Of a stretch of 5,675 nucleotides of DNA, positions 1-5,675 are shown piece after piece. A program made the position numbers and the translations under genes. The notes below the pieces were generated by a model that was given only the letters and a program-made list of their open reading frames with translations, was not told where the DNA came from and ran no database searches. Position 1 is the first letter of the stretch. Every line of letters starts with the position of its first letter. Source of the stretch: an uncultured Collinsella sp. GTDB lineage: Bacteria > Actinomycetota > Coriobacteriia > Coriobacteriales > Coriobacteriaceae. The DNA is taken from NCBI GenBank assembly GCA_902494605.1, contig CABUUG010000119.1, positions 1 through 5,675 on the forward strand, read 5' to 3'.

Positions 1-1833
1 AAGTCCATTTGCTACCAGGTGCCCGCGCTCATACTGCCCGGCATCACCTTTGTGGTGAGTCCGCTGCTGTCGCTTATGGAGGACCAGACCCGCGCGCTGC
101 TCGCGGCGGGTGCGCGCCCCAGTTATCTCAACTCCAGCCTTACTCCGGCCCAGCAAAACACCGTGCTCAAGCGGGCGCGCGAGGGCCGCTACCAGCTTAT
201 GTACGTGGCGCCCGAGCGCTTGCTCGAGCCGCGTTTTTTGGCCTTTGCGCAGGAGGCTGCGGGTTCCGCCGGCATTGGCGTGCCGCTCGTGGCCATTGAC
301 GAGGCCCACTGCGTAAGCCAATGGGGTCAGGATTTCCGCCCCGCCTATCTGCAGATTCGTGAGTTCATCGATTCCCTGCCGCAGCGCCCCATCGTTGCGG
401 CCTTTACCGCTACGGCGACCGAGCGCGTGCGTGCGGACATTCAGCAGATGCTCGGCCTGCAAAACCCCGCGACGGTGGTGACGGGCTTCGATCGCAAGAA
501 TCTCTACTTTGGTTGCGAGGAGATGGGCGACAAGGCCAAGACTGCCTGGGTGCGCGACTATGTGATCGCGCATTCGAGCGAGAGCGGTATCGTGTATTGC
601 TCGACCCGCAAGACGGTCGATGCGCTGGCGGGCGAGCTTGCCGAGGCGCTGGGCCCCAGCGGCATTCGCGTTGGCCGCTACCATGCCGGCATGGGCAACG
701 ACGCCCGTCGTCAAAGCCAGCGCGCCTTTATCGACGACGATATCCAGGTGATGGTTGCCACCAACGCCTTTGGCATGGGTATCGACAAGCCTAACGTGCG
801 CTACGTGATCCATAACAACGTGCCCGAGAGCATCGAGGCCTACTACCAGGAGGCGGGCCGCGCCGGTCGCGATGGCGACCCGGCAAGCTGTCACCTGCTG
901 TGGAATGGCAACGATTTTCGCATGCGCCGCTTTTTGATCGACCGCGGCGATGCGGCCGACGAGGCGCTCGACGACGAGCAGCGCGCGTGGGCGCTCCAGA
1001 GCCGTTATCGCCTGCTCAGCCAGATGGAGGGCTACTGCAATACCACCGGCTGTCTGCGCGAATACATGCTGCGCTACTTTGGCGACGAGGCCGCGGCCGA
1101 GCAAGCGGCAGCCGCCGCGGGCGGCACGGCAGACGACGCCGAGGGCTGCGGCAACTGTAGCAACTGCCTCACGCAGTTCGAGGTCGAGGACGTCACCGAT
1201 ATGGCCCGCGCCGCTGTGCGTTATGTGGCCACGCGTCCCATGCGCTTTGGCAAGTCGCTGATCGCCGATGTGCTCCACGGAGGCAACACCGAGCGCATTC
1301 GCCAGATGCATCTGGACGAGGACCGCGGCTACGGTGAGCTGTCGAGCGAATCGGTCGGGCGCATCAAGGACATCATCGGCCAGCTGTGCGGCCGCGGTTA
1401 TCTGGCCACCTCGCAGGGGCAGTACCCGGTCGTGGGGCTGGGTCCGCGTGCCGTCGAGGTCGAGGATGAGGCGTTCGCCTTTACCGTTAAGCGTCGTGCG
1501 TCCAAGCGCAAGGCCTCGGCCCGCGCCCGCCGCGCCGTCGATCTGCTGCGCGAGGAGGCCGAGCTGGATCAGCGCCCGCGTGTTGGCGACGATGCCGAGC
1601 TGTTCGAGCGCCTGCGTGCCCTCCGCAAGGAGATCTCGACGGAGCTGGAGATGGCGCCGTACATGGTCTTTTCCGACAAGGCCCTGCGCGGCCTGTGCCG
1701 CCTACGCCCACAGACGCGCGACGAGCTTATCCAGGTCAACGGCATCGGCGAGAAAAAGGCCGACGCCTTTGGCGAGCAGTTTATGACGGCGATTGAAGAG
1801 TTTGAGTCCGAGCATGCACGGAATGGAGCATAA
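1..1833 (+). CDS. recQ: ATP-dependent DNA helicase RecQ (5' end outside window)
   Basis: This is a 3'-5' superfamily 2 helicase that unwinds DNA in recombination and fork repair. The reading frame is open from base 1, so numbering here starts at the edge. The first residues, KSICYQ, are the end of Walker A, which implies about 50 residues are missing. Motif Ia (VVSPLLSLMEDQ) lies at 18-29, the DEAH box at 100-103, an aromatic-rich loop (SQWGQDFRP) just after it, motif III (FTATAT) at 135-140 and motif VI (QEAGRAGRDG) at 283-292. The RQC zinc site is C351, C383, C386 and C389, followed by a winged-helix region. A C-terminal HRDC domain spans about 532-605. The aromatic loop has Gln where E. 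coli has His, a substitution I recall from Gram-positive RecQs. An Ala-rich stretch lengthens the gap between the first and second zinc cysteines to 32 residues, against 17 in E. coli. The stop lies two bases before the next gene, so the two are probably cotranscribed. Confidence 0.97.
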   Translation, partial: KSICYQVPALILPGITFVVSPLLSLMEDQTRALLAAGARPSYLNSSLTPAQQNTVLKRAREGRYQLMYVAPERLLEPRFLAFAQEAAGSAGIGVPLVAIDEAHCVSQWGQDFRPAYLQIREFIDSLPQRPIVAAFTATATERVRADIQQMLGLQNPATVVTGFDRKNLYFGCEEMGDKAKTAWVRDYVIAHSSESGIVYCSTRKTVDALAGELAEALGPSGIRVGRYHAGMGNDARRQSQRAFIDDDIQVMVATNAFGMGIDKPNVRYVIHNNVPESIEAYYQEAGRAGRDGDPASCHLLWNGNDFRMRRFLIDRGDAADEALDDEQRAWALQSRYRLLSQMEGYCNTTGCLREYMLRYFGDEAAAEQAAAAAGGTADDAEGCGNCSNCLTQFEVEDVTDMARAAVRYVATRPMRFGKSLIADVLHGGNTERIRQMHLDEDRGYGELSSESVGRIKDIIGQLCGRGYLATSQGQYPVVGLGPRAVEVEDEAFAFTVKRRASKRKASARARRAVDLLREEAELDQRPRVGDDAELFERLRALRKEISTELEMAPYMVFSDKALRGLCRLRPQTRDELIQVNGIGEKKADAFGEQFMTAIEEFESEHARNGA

Positions 1834-1835
1834 CG

Positions 1836-2591
1836 ATGGCATCCGATGATAAAACCGAGCGCACTGAGGTGTCCGCTGTGCCGCTGTACCAGCAGGTTAT
1901 GGACGACCTAAAGGGCGAGATCGCGCGTGGCGTGTACGCATCCGGCTCGCGCATTCCTTCCGAAATGGAGCTCGCGAAGTACTACGGCGTGGGACGCATC
2001 ACCGTGCGCCGCGCCATCGAGGAGCTGTCGCGCGCGGGGTATCTCAACCGCCAGCAGGGGAGGGGCACGTTCGTGTGCGCGCCCAAGCTCAAGCGCAAGA
2101 TTGTCCAGAAGGGTGACGTTCAGAGCTTTTCCGAGGGTTGCGCTGCCAACGACATGGTGGCCGGAGCGCGTCTGGTATCGTGCACGGTGGTTGCGGCGAC
2201 GCGCGAGGACGCGGCGTTCTTTGGCGTAGAGCCCGGCTGCGAGCTCATCGTTGTCGAGCGCGTGCGCACGGCAGACGGCGTGCCCGTCATGCTCGAGAAC
2301 AACGCCTTTGTGCTCGCCGACCATCCCTATCTGCAGACGCTTGCCGATAAGGACCTCGCCGATAACTCGATCTTTGCGCTCGTTGCCGAGCATTCAGGCC
2401 GCGCACCGCTCAAGTCCGACCCTTGCACCGTGGAGATCGCGCTTGCCGATACTCAGACGGCCCCGCTGCTGGAGGTGCCGGTCGGCGAGCCTCTCTTCTA
2501 TATGGAGGCCTACTTTACCGACGCCGGCGGGCGCCCTCTACTGCTCGGCCGCCAAAAGATCGTGGGCTCGCGCTACGTCTTCGACATCTAA
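1836..2591 (+). CDS. GntR/HutC-family transcriptional regulator with UTRA domain
   Basis: This 251-residue protein is a predicted cytoplasmic one-component repressor. Residues 16-80 form the GntR winged helix-turn-helix: PLYQQVMDDL opens it, PSEMELA precedes the recognition helix at about 51-64 (GVGRITVRRAIEEL), and QQGRGTFV is the wing. Residues of about 98-245 match a UTRA ligand-binding domain, ending in the family-like GRQKIVGSRYVF. UTRA regulators usually sense phosphorylated sugars, amino sugars or related small metabolites. The ATG has a GGAG Shine-Dalgarno (1825-1828) inside the end of recQ and starts two bases after the recQ stop, so the genes look translationally close and cotranscribed. 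The next gene, 144 bp downstream in the same direction, encodes an FrlB-like SIS deglycase, and B. subtilis FrlR, a regulator of fructosamine genes, belongs to this same family. I therefore infer, but cannot prove, that it controls the deglycase promoter and senses its substrate. The family call is strong; the ligand is a guess. Confidence 0.93.
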   Translation: MASDDKTERTEVSAVPLYQQVMDDLKGEIARGVYASGSRIPSEMELAKYYGVGRITVRRAIEELSRAGYLNRQQGRGTFVCAPKLKRKIVQKGDVQSFSEGCAANDMVAGARLVSCTVVAATREDAAFFGVEPGCELIVVERVRTADGVPVMLENNAFVLADHPYLQTLADKDLADNSIFALVAEHSGRAPLKSDPCTVEIALADTQTAPLLEVPVGEPLFYMEAYFTDAGGRPLLLGRQKIVGSRYVFDI

Positions 2592-2600
2592 CGTCCACAG

Positions 2601-2620
2601 ATAGAACAACATAGAACAAA
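2601..2620 (+). repeat. Upstream tandem 10-bp repeat, candidate operator O1
   Basis: Two adjacent 10-bp units, ATAGAACAAC and ATAGAACAAA, match at 9 of 10 positions. The same 19-bp block recurs at 2663-2681 with two mismatches. Relative to the predicted transcription start near 2670 it would lie at about -69 to -50. Repetition on both sides of a promoter, right behind a GntR-family gene, suggests an operator. Binding by that regulator is inferred. Confidence 0.55.
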
Positions 2621-2634
2621 TTTGCTGAGATGAC

Positions 2635-2663
2635 TTCACGGGCTTTGTTACACGTGTTATAAA
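2635..2663 (+). promoter_or_regulatory. Predicted sigma-70-type extended -10 promoter for the SIS gene
   Basis: The -10 hexamer TATAAA (2658-2663) is preceded by TG and one base (2655-2657), the classic extended -10 arrangement. A partial -35, TTCACG (2635-2640), lies 17 bp upstream and matches TTGACA at four of six bases. The start of transcription would be near 2670, giving a leader of about 65 nt before the ATG at 2736. The local sequence is AT-rich within an otherwise GC-rich window. Candidate operators sit on both sides. Confidence 0.6.
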
Positions 2664-2682
2664 TAGGACAACATAGAACGAC
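2663..2682 (+). repeat. Downstream tandem 10-bp repeat, candidate operator O2 over the start site
   Basis: The units ATAGGACAAC and ATAGAACGAC repeat the pattern of 2601-2620. This copy begins at the last base of the -10 hexamer and covers the predicted start of transcription, a position where a bound repressor would block RNA polymerase. The two copies are offset by 62 bp, close to six turns of B-DNA, so proteins bound at both would face the same side of the helix. Confidence 0.55.
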
Positions 2683-2735
2683 AGCAGGTACGAACCGCCG
2701 TCGCTCAAAGCCGCCCCACAAGGAGGAACATCAGG

Positions 2736-3704
2736 ATGAACGCACATGATCTGGTTCAGGAAATCATCGAGCGCAAGGGTAAGATTGAGAATGTCTTTTG
2801 GATTGCTTGTGGCGGTTCGATGATTGACCTGATGCCGGCCAACGAGCTGCTCAAGCGCGAGGCCACCACGTTTACCTCGACGGTCTACACGGCACGCGAG
2901 TTTTGCCTGATGGCCCCCAAGAGCCTAGGGCCGAAGTCGCTCGTTATTGCCTGCAGCCACAGCGGCAACACGCAAGAGGTCGTCGACGGCTGCGAGATGG
3001 CGCTGGCGGCCGGTGCCGAGGTCGTTGCCCTCACCGACTGCGAGGGCTCCAAGATCGACAACGGCAAGTGGACCACCTGGGTCTACCCCTGGGGCGAGGG
3101 CGTGCCGCAGGCCGAGGTGCCTCAGGGCATCGGCGCTCTGATCGCCGCCGAGCTGCTCGACCAGCAGGAAGGCTACGAGGCACTCGCCGACATGTACGAG
3201 GGCCTAAAGCAGATGGATGCGCTGCTGCCCGCCGCCCGCGAGAAGGTCAACGCCGAGCTGGGCGCCCGTTTTGCCGAGCTCTGCCAGCAGCACAAGTTCT
3301 TCTACATCCTGGGCTCCGGCCCCAACTTTAGCCAGACCTACGCCATGGCGATTTGCTCGCTTATGGAGATGCAGTGGCAGCACTGCTGCTACATCCACTC
3401 CGGCGAGTATTTCCACGGTCCTTTCGAGGCTACCGAGCCCGGCGTGTTCTACTTTGTGCAGCTTGGCGCGGGCGAGTGCCGCCCCATGGAGGAGCGCGCT
3501 CTTGCGTTCCTCAACACGCACACCGATACGATTATGGTGCTCGACGCGCTTGAGTACGGCGTGGGCGACGTGCCTGCCAGCGTGCGTTCGTACCTGGAGC
3601 CGATCTTCTTCTACGCGATGAGCTGCGAGCTGCGCGCCGCCCGCGGCAAGGTGTTCGACCACAGCCCCGAGGTTCGTCGCTACATGGGCATCGAGCAGTA
3701 CTAG
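2736..3704 (+). CDS. Double-SIS phosphosugar deglycase, FrlB/FraB/GfrF family (putative fructosamine-6-phosphate deglycase)
   Basis: This 322-residue predicted cytoplasmic enzyme has two SIS domains, about 20-150 and 185-310. The first carries WIACGGS (22-28) and the phosphosugar-binding SHSGNTQE (74-81). The second carries LME at 209-211 and SGEYFHGPFE at 222-231. In GlmS and in E. coli FrlB the catalytic Glu and His are 16 residues apart, and E211 and H227 here keep that spacing. The C-terminus (DHSPEVRRYMGIEQY) closely resembles the FrlB end as I remember it. Relatives split phosphorylated Amadori compounds such as fructoselysine 6-phosphate or fructose-aspartate 6-phosphate into glucose 6-phosphate and the amine. 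The start is fixed by AAGGAGG at 2720-2726, 9 nt before the ATG. Length is close to E. coli FrlB (340). No kinase or transporter lies beside it, so the substrate is open; another sugar-phosphate isomerase role is possible. It has 12 cysteines, perhaps tolerable in an anaerobe. Confidence 0.85.
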   Translation: MNAHDLVQEIIERKGKIENVFWIACGGSMIDLMPANELLKREATTFTSTVYTAREFCLMAPKSLGPKSLVIACSHSGNTQEVVDGCEMALAAGAEVVALTDCEGSKIDNGKWTTWVYPWGEGVPQAEVPQGIGALIAAELLDQQEGYEALADMYEGLKQMDALLPAAREKVNAELGARFAELCQQHKFFYILGSGPNFSQTYAMAICSLMEMQWQHCCYIHSGEYFHGPFEATEPGVFYFVQLGAGECRPMEERALAFLNTHTDTIMVLDALEYGVGDVPASVRSYLEPIFFYAMSCELRAARGKVFDHSPEVRRYMGIEQY

Positions 3705-3757
3705 GTAACGGGAAAACCATTCACCTTCGATTCACAAGGGCGCTGCGTGAGTCGAAA

Positions 3758-3795
3758 AAGCGGGCTGCGCCGGGGATTTCCGGCGCAGCCCGCTT
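3758..3795 (-). terminator. Intrinsic terminator between convergent genes
   Basis: A perfect 16-bp stem (AAGCGGGCTGCGCCGG, 3758-3773, pairing with 3780-3795) encloses a 6-nt loop. Read on the minus strand, the stem runs into five T residues (complement of 3755-3759), the standard layout for terminating the dehydrogenase gene, whose stop is 43 bp away. On the plus strand only TT follows, so it may also stop the SIS transcript, but less efficiently. Confidence 0.88.
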
Positions 3796-3837
3796 GGCAT
3801 CGCGCTTAGATTCGCGAGGTGTCGCGGCAACCAACGC

Positions 3838-4815
3838 TTACTTTGCGTCGTAGGCCTCGGCATCCCACCAGTCGAGCTGGGCGATGTTGTCGCGGATGTG
3901 CTGGCAGCTCTTGTGGAAGCCCTCGAGCTCGTGCTCGGACAGGTCCAGCGTGTAGACCTCCTCGACGCCCTCGGCACCGATCACGCACGGCAGGGAGGTA
4001 AAGATGCCCTCCTCGCCATACTGGCCGGTCATAAGCGTGGAGGCCGAAAGCACGGCATGCTCGTTGTGCAGCACAGCGGCGCAGACGCGCGCGGCGGAGT
4101 TGGCAACGGCGTACTCGGTGCACTGCTTGCCCTGGTAGGTTACGTAGCCGCCCTTGCGTGCAAGCTCCTCGACCTCCATGTGGTCGAAGGCGTACTTGTC
4201 GGGGTTTTCGGCCTGAAGCTCGTTGAGGCTCTTGCCGGCGATGGTCGCGGCCTTAAAGGCAGCCAGCTGGCTAAAGCCGTGCTCGCCGATCATGTAGGCG
4301 TCGATGGACTTGGGGCTCACGCCGACCTTCTTGGAGATCTCGGTGCGCAGGCGGTCCGAATCCAGGCCGCAGCCCGAGCCGATGATCTTCTTGGGATCGT
4401 AGCCGGTCAGGTGCCACAGCTCGGTGCACACGACGTCGCAGGGGTTGGAGATGCTCACGAAGATGCCGTCGAAGCCGGCGTCGACGATGCGCTTGGCAAA
4501 GGTGCGGGCGGCGTCGGTGGTAAAGAACAGCTCGCCGTCGCGGTTGCCGGCGGCCAGTGCGACCTTACCGGCGGCGTTGACGATGACGTCGCAGCAGGCC
4601 AGCTCCTCGTAGTGGTCGTAGCAGTTGACGATCTTGGTGTTGTACGGGACAAATGAAAGGGAGTCGCGCAGGTCCTGGACCTCGGACGTCACCTTGGCCT
4701 CGTTGATATCGCACAGGTACAGCTCATCGGCAATACCCTGCATGAGCAGGCTGTTGGCGACATGTGCTCCTACGTGGCCCTGGCCGACCACACCGATCTT
4801 ACGCGTCTGGTACAT
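3838..4815 (-). CDS. L-lactate / L-2-hydroxyisocaproate dehydrogenase family oxidoreductase
   Basis: This 325-residue NAD-dependent 2-hydroxyacid dehydrogenase of the LDH/MDH superfamily reduces a 2-oxo acid such as pyruvate, reoxidising NADH. The Rossmann fold begins IGVVGQGHVG with G11, G13 and G16, and D36 at the end of the second strand suits NAD over NADP. Equivalents of the LDH catalytic residues are present: N124 in SISNP, D152 and R155 in LDSDRLR, and H179 in GEHG. R92 in GNRDG is the probable mobile-loop arginine. The stretch EELARKGGY and the loop length resemble Lactobacillus L-2-hydroxyisocaproate dehydrogenase more than classic LDH or MDH, so substrate is uncertain. The frame is open upstream to 4908, but I chose the ATG at 4815 because AAAGGA lies 7 nt before it and the fold starts directly after. 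It is convergent with the SIS gene and divergent from metA. It has 11 cysteines. Confidence 0.87.
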   Translation of the reverse strand: MYQTRKIGVVGQGHVGAHVANSLLMQGIADELYLCDINEAKVTSEVQDLRDSLSFVPYNTKIVNCYDHYEELACCDVIVNAAGKVALAAGNRDGELFFTTDAARTFAKRIVDAGFDGIFVSISNPCDVVCTELWHLTGYDPKKIIGSGCGLDSDRLRTEISKKVGVSPKSIDAYMIGEHGFSQLAAFKAATIAGKSLNELQAENPDKYAFDHMEVEELARKGGYVTYQGKQCTEYAVANSAARVCAAVLHNEHAVLSASTLMTGQYGEEGIFTSLPCVIGAEGVEEVYTLDLSEHELEGFHKSCQHIRDNIAQLDWWDAEAYDAK

Positions 4816-4822
4816 ATACGTA

Positions 4823-4828
4823 TCCTTT
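4823..4828 (-). promoter_or_regulatory. Ribosome binding site that sets the dehydrogenase start
   Basis: The minus strand reads AAAGGA followed by a 7-nt spacer and the ATG at 4815. This favours the 325-residue protein over longer in-frame starts at 4854 or 4908, whose extra residues (basic, no Rossmann features) lie before the usual LDH-family N-terminus. Confidence 0.75.
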
Positions 4829-4852
4829 CGGCCGAGTTTTTCGCGTCGAACC

Positions 4853-4858
4853 ATTGTA
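4853..4858 (-). promoter_or_regulatory. Possible -10 element of the dehydrogenase gene
   Basis: The minus strand reads TACAAT, five of six matches to TATAAT. It would start transcription near 4846 and give a leader of about 31 nt before the ATG at 4815. I find no convincing -35 at 16-18 bp spacing. An imperfect inverted repeat (CTTTGC...GCTAAAG, 4873-4888) lies just upstream and could be a regulator site, but it is short. Confidence 0.35.
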
Positions 4859-4898
4859 TCGTCCTGCTGCCACTTTGCTAGGCTAAAGCGCCGTAGAT

Positions 4899-4939
4899 TT
4901 TTGGACATGCCTTAATCTCTACTTTTGGCTGTTTTGGAC
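4899..4939 (+). repeat. Three TTTTGG-type short direct repeats upstream of metA
   Basis: TTTTGGAC at 4899-4906, TTTTGGCT at 4923-4930 and TTTTGGAC at 4932-4939 lie in the divergent region between the dehydrogenase and metA. The outer two are 33 bp apart, about three helical turns. They may be a binding site for a metA or dehydrogenase regulator, or chance in a T-rich patch. I see no good metA promoter; TACCAT at 4991-4996 is only a weak -10 candidate. Confidence 0.2.
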
Positions 4940-5024
4940 CACTGGCGGTGTCTCGGGGCGATGCACTCGCGTGGATGGGGCCGGTCGTTGTACCATAGCT
5001 GCAACTGACTCGTAAGGAGCATCC

Positions 5025-5675
5025 ATGCCCATTCGCATCCCCGACGCCCTCCCTGCCGCCGCGCAGCTCGAGAGCGAGAACATCTTTGTCATGACCGAGT
5101 ACCGCGCGCTGCACCAGGACATCCGTCCGCTGCGCGTGCTCATCCTCAACCTCATGCCCACCAAGATTGCCACCGAGACGCAGATCATGCGCAAGCTCTC
5201 CAACACGCCGCTGCAGGTGGAGGTTGATCTGCTGCGTACCAAAACGCACGAGGCCACGCACGTGAGCGCCGGCCACCTGGAGACGTTCTACCGCACGTTT
5301 GACGACATCCGCGACATCCACTACGACGGCCTGATCATCACGGGCGCGCCGGTGGAACAGATGCCGTTCGAAGAGGTCGACTACTGGCCCGAGCTCTGCC
5401 AGATCATGGATTGGTCCACCACGCACGTGCACTCTACGCTGCACATTTGTTGGGGCGCGCAGGCGGGCCTGTATCACCACTACGGTATTCAGAAGCACGA
5501 CCTGCCGGTAAAGGCGAGCGGCGTCTTTGAGCATTATCTGGTGAAGCCGCAAAGCCCGCTGGTTCGCGGCTTTGACGACCGTTTCTATGCCGTGCATTCG
5601 CGTAACACCGATGTGCGCCGCGAGGACGTGGAGGCCGAGCCGCAGCTTGAGGTCGTGGCCGTGTCCGACGAGGTG
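5025..5675 (+). CDS. metA: Homoserine O-acyltransferase MetA, probably acetyl-CoA type (3' end outside window)
   Basis: MetA acylates the hydroxyl of L-homoserine, the first committed step of methionine synthesis. The frame is open from the ATG to the window edge, giving 217 of roughly 300-310 residues. The N-terminus MPIRIPDALPAA, then RPLRVLILNLMPTKIATET, matches the family from residue 1. The nucleophile is C142 in HICWGAQAG, the same number as in E. coli. The His and Glu of the triad (235 and 237 in E. coli) lie beyond the edge. Residue 111, in TGAPVEQ, is Glu. E. coli, which uses succinyl-CoA, has Gly there, and Glu111 is the known hallmark of acetyl-CoA-using MetA, as in Bacillus cereus. 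I therefore infer homoserine O-acetyltransferase activity. AAGGAG at 5014-5019, five bases before the ATG, supports the start. It is transcribed away from the dehydrogenase gene with 209 bp between their starts. Confidence 0.96.
   Translation, partial: MPIRIPDALPAAAQLESENIFVMTEYRALHQDIRPLRVLILNLMPTKIATETQIMRKLSNTPLQVEVDLLRTKTHEATHVSAGHLETFYRTFDDIRDIHYDGLIITGAPVEQMPFEEVDYWPELCQIMDWSTTHVHSTLHICWGAQAGLYHHYGIQKHDLPVKASGVFEHYLVKPQSPLVRGFDDRFYAVHSRNTDVRREDVEAEPQLEVVAVSDEV

Noticed and set aside
2617..2624. CAAATTTG palindrome next to the upstream repeat
   Set aside because: It is only 8 bp, not repeated at the downstream block, and its flanks do not pair.
2650..2657. ACACGTGT palindrome between the -35 and -10 elements
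   Set aside because: It is a perfect 8-bp palindrome well placed for an operator, but it does not extend beyond 8 bp and occurs once, so it is too weak to call beside the repeated blocks.
2592..2735. CRISPR-like or phage-iteron interpretation of the short repeats
   Set aside because: There are only four 10-bp units in two pairs, no spacers of uniform length, and no cas, replication or mobile genes nearby. A promoter operator explains the position better.
3719..3735. ATTCAC direct repeat just after the SIS gene
   Set aside because: The two 6-bp copies 11 bp apart have no further conservation and are expected by chance.
3898..4656. Plus-strand open frame of about 250 codons opposite the dehydrogenase
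   Set aside because: Its translation is a repetitive Val/Gly/Ala/Leu-rich mirror of the dehydrogenase codons, and the minus-strand gene has all its catalytic residues.
4816..4908. N-terminal extension of the dehydrogenase to starts at 4854 or 4908
   Set aside because: The extra residues show no Rossmann features, the start at 4854 overlaps the best -10 candidate (TACAAT), and the ATG at 4815 has a well-spaced AAAGGA directly before the conserved N-terminus. AGGA does also occur before 4854, so a little doubt remains.
4878..5597. Long minus-strand open frame opposite metA
   Set aside because: It is antisense to an unmistakable MetA and its translation matches no family I recognise. Long antisense frames are common in GC-rich genes.

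Overview
The window reads as chromosomal DNA of a high-GC, probably anaerobic actinobacterium. Protein style, codon use and gene content suggest a gut Coriobacteriia such as Collinsella. That is an inference from the look of the proteins; no marker gene fixes the taxon. Coding density is high, and I see no mobile element, CRISPR array, tRNA or rRNA.

Layout, left to right. Positions 1-1833 (+) hold a RecQ DNA helicase that enters the window at its Walker A lysine, so its N-terminus is missing. Two bases later (1836-2591, +) comes a GntR/HutC-type repressor with a UTRA ligand-binding domain. A 144-bp gap (2592-2735) follows. It is visibly more AT-rich than its surroundings and holds an extended -10 promoter flanked by two copies of a tandem 10-bp repeat. 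This is the most striking non-coding signal in the window. The promoter serves a double-SIS-domain phosphosugar protein (2736-3704, +) of the FrlB/FraB/GfrF deglycase family, with the catalytic Glu/His pair intact. A strong hairpin (3758-3795) separates it from a convergent gene (3838-4815, -) for an L-lactate/L-2-hydroxyisocaproate dehydrogenase family enzyme. A divergent intergenic region (4816-5024) leads to metA (5025 to the right edge, +). That gene is truncated by the window end and encodes a homoserine O-acyltransferase with the acetyl-CoA-type Glu at position 111.

How the genes may work together. The regulator, the repeat-flanked promoter and the deglycase form a plausible self-contained module: a UTRA repressor senses a phosphorylated sugar-amine (Amadori) compound and controls the enzyme that splits it into glucose 6-phosphate and an amine or amino acid. 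The kinase or PTS transporter that normally accompanies such an enzyme is not in the window, so the substrate is unproven. recQ, the dehydrogenase and metA look like ordinary housekeeping or fermentation genes that happen to be neighbours. The novelty candidates are the iteron-like operator pair and the apparently lone deglycase module; the rest is conventional.
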